Source: CALBPI01 sp039027435 (GTDB lineage: Bacteria; Pseudomonadota; Gammaproteobacteria; Steroidobacterales; Woeseiaceae). From it: a DNA stretch of 64,000 nucleotides. The stretch is from contig JBCCKF010000013.1 in NCBI GenBank assembly GCA_039027435.1, positions 62,001 to 126,000 on the forward strand, in the 5' to 3' direction. The notes below the pieces were generated by a model. That model ran no database searches. It saw only the letters and a list, made by a program, of their open reading frames with translations, and had not been told where the DNA came from. Below, in pieces: positions 63,538 to 64,000 of the stretch. Every line of letters starts with the position of its first letter. Within the stretch, counting starts at the first letter, position 1. Both the position numbers and the translations under genes were made by a program.

Positions 63538-64000
63538 TAGCATGGAACTGCCGACAGAGCGGAACCAATGGCGTTGAAAAACGCGTTAAGTATCTCCGTC
63601 GTGATACGCCCCCGGTTGAAGACGATATCGCACAGAAATAGGAAGACCACTCCGAGCCACGTGAGATACGCGAACCCCAGATAGCTACTGTGAATTATTG
63701 TCAGCAGCCAATTCTGCTCAAAGATGTAAAAGTAGGAACAAATAAGTGTAGAGGCAGCAAGCAAAACAGCCGGCAAAAACAGGTGCATCATCGCTTGCGG
63801 CTTGATGAACGAAACCAGCAAGAGTAGTACGAACACGGTAGCGTTGCTCGCGGTGAAGATCCGAATATCGCGCTTCAATTCGGTCGCAATATCCATGTAC
63901 GTTGAGTGTACGAAGCCCGCGACTCGCTCGTTGGCCGCTTGTAGCAACGCAATATTCGTATTGAATCCGCTTTCAAACCAGTCTTCCCATGCCTTGCGAC
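63537..64000 (-). CDS. Orphan membrane protein, N-terminus outside the window
   Basis: About 154 residues are visible and the frame stays open to the right edge (…KAWEDWFESGFNTNIALLQ). Four hydrophobic helices (residues about 50-68, 75-93, 103-122 and the C-terminal half) surround FEQNWLLTIIHSSYLGFAYL and LCDIVFNRGRITTEI. The N-terminal end is missing, so the listed end is the window edge. Not recognised by function. Confidence 0.65.
   Translation of the reverse strand, partial: RKAWEDWFESGFNTNIALLQAANERVAGFVHSTYMDIATELKRDIRIFTASNATVFVLLLLVSFIKPQAMMHLFLPAVLLAASTLICSYFYIFEQNWLLTIIHSSYLGFAYLTWLGVVFLFLCDIVFNRGRITTEILNAFFNAIGSALSAVPC

Overview
This 64 kb window is a dense, mostly chromosomal-core stretch from a gammaproteobacterium. 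The evidence is gene order. purA-DUF2065-hflC-hflK-hflX-hfq-miaA-mutL-amidase-tsaE-nnrD is the E. coli-type cluster. lptFG is divergent from pepA-holC-valS. purMN is divergent from a DUF2066/CDP-alcohol phosphatidyltransferase/PerM/hda run. dcd-mrp and metG-rnfABCDGE resemble the Pseudomonas arrangement. No rRNA, tRNA, CRISPR array, transposase or integrase was seen. The genus cannot be fixed from this sequence; a MutL with the endonuclease motif and the TgpA and RF3 contexts fit a non-enteric (Pseudomonas/Chromatiales-like) lineage.

Layout. 1-11.3 kb (minus): purine synthesis, membrane protease regulators, RNA chaperone, tRNA modification, mismatch repair, cell-wall amidase and metabolite repair. 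11.3-13.2 kb (plus): queG and a PPK2-type kinase. 13.3-18.2 kb (minus): pcnB-folK-dNK-panB-panC and a GST. 18.3-26 kb: RDD protein, lptFG, pepA-holC-small protein-valS. 26-30 kb: moxR-DUF58-TgpA. 30-35.6 kb (minus): lipid head-group, DNA repair, ribosomal N-acetylation and release-factor genes. 35.6-46 kb: proS, a lytic transglycosylase, wrbA, hda, PerM, purMN, dcd, mrp. 46.4-51 kb: a HEAT-repeat Ser/Thr kinase followed by two PilT-type retraction ATPases. 51-58 kb: metG and a tightly overlapping rnfABCDGE operon. No stretch over 300 bases lacks a gene; the longest clear gap is 46105-46383, the kinase leader.

58-64 kb is different. It holds nine unrecognised or orphan genes, all on the minus strand, several with signal peptides or membrane segments, in visibly more AT-rich DNA. 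Hairpin-forming repeats are interspersed between them. Three copies share a nearly identical 31-bp core (60507, 62094, 62502), and two further partial copies sit at 58049 and 63512. Two repeats bracket a single 105-residue gene with a 408-bp period, like a gene cassette. This is the best candidate for an undescribed mobile or structured system.

A second theme is promoter architecture. Several genes (panB, nnrD, queG, slt, purM, pilT, metG) have a good -10 hexamer ending only 6-7 bases before the start codon and no Shine-Dalgarno sequence. This predicts leaderless transcripts. Genes inside operons mostly overlap by ATGA-type junctions and probably rely on translational coupling.
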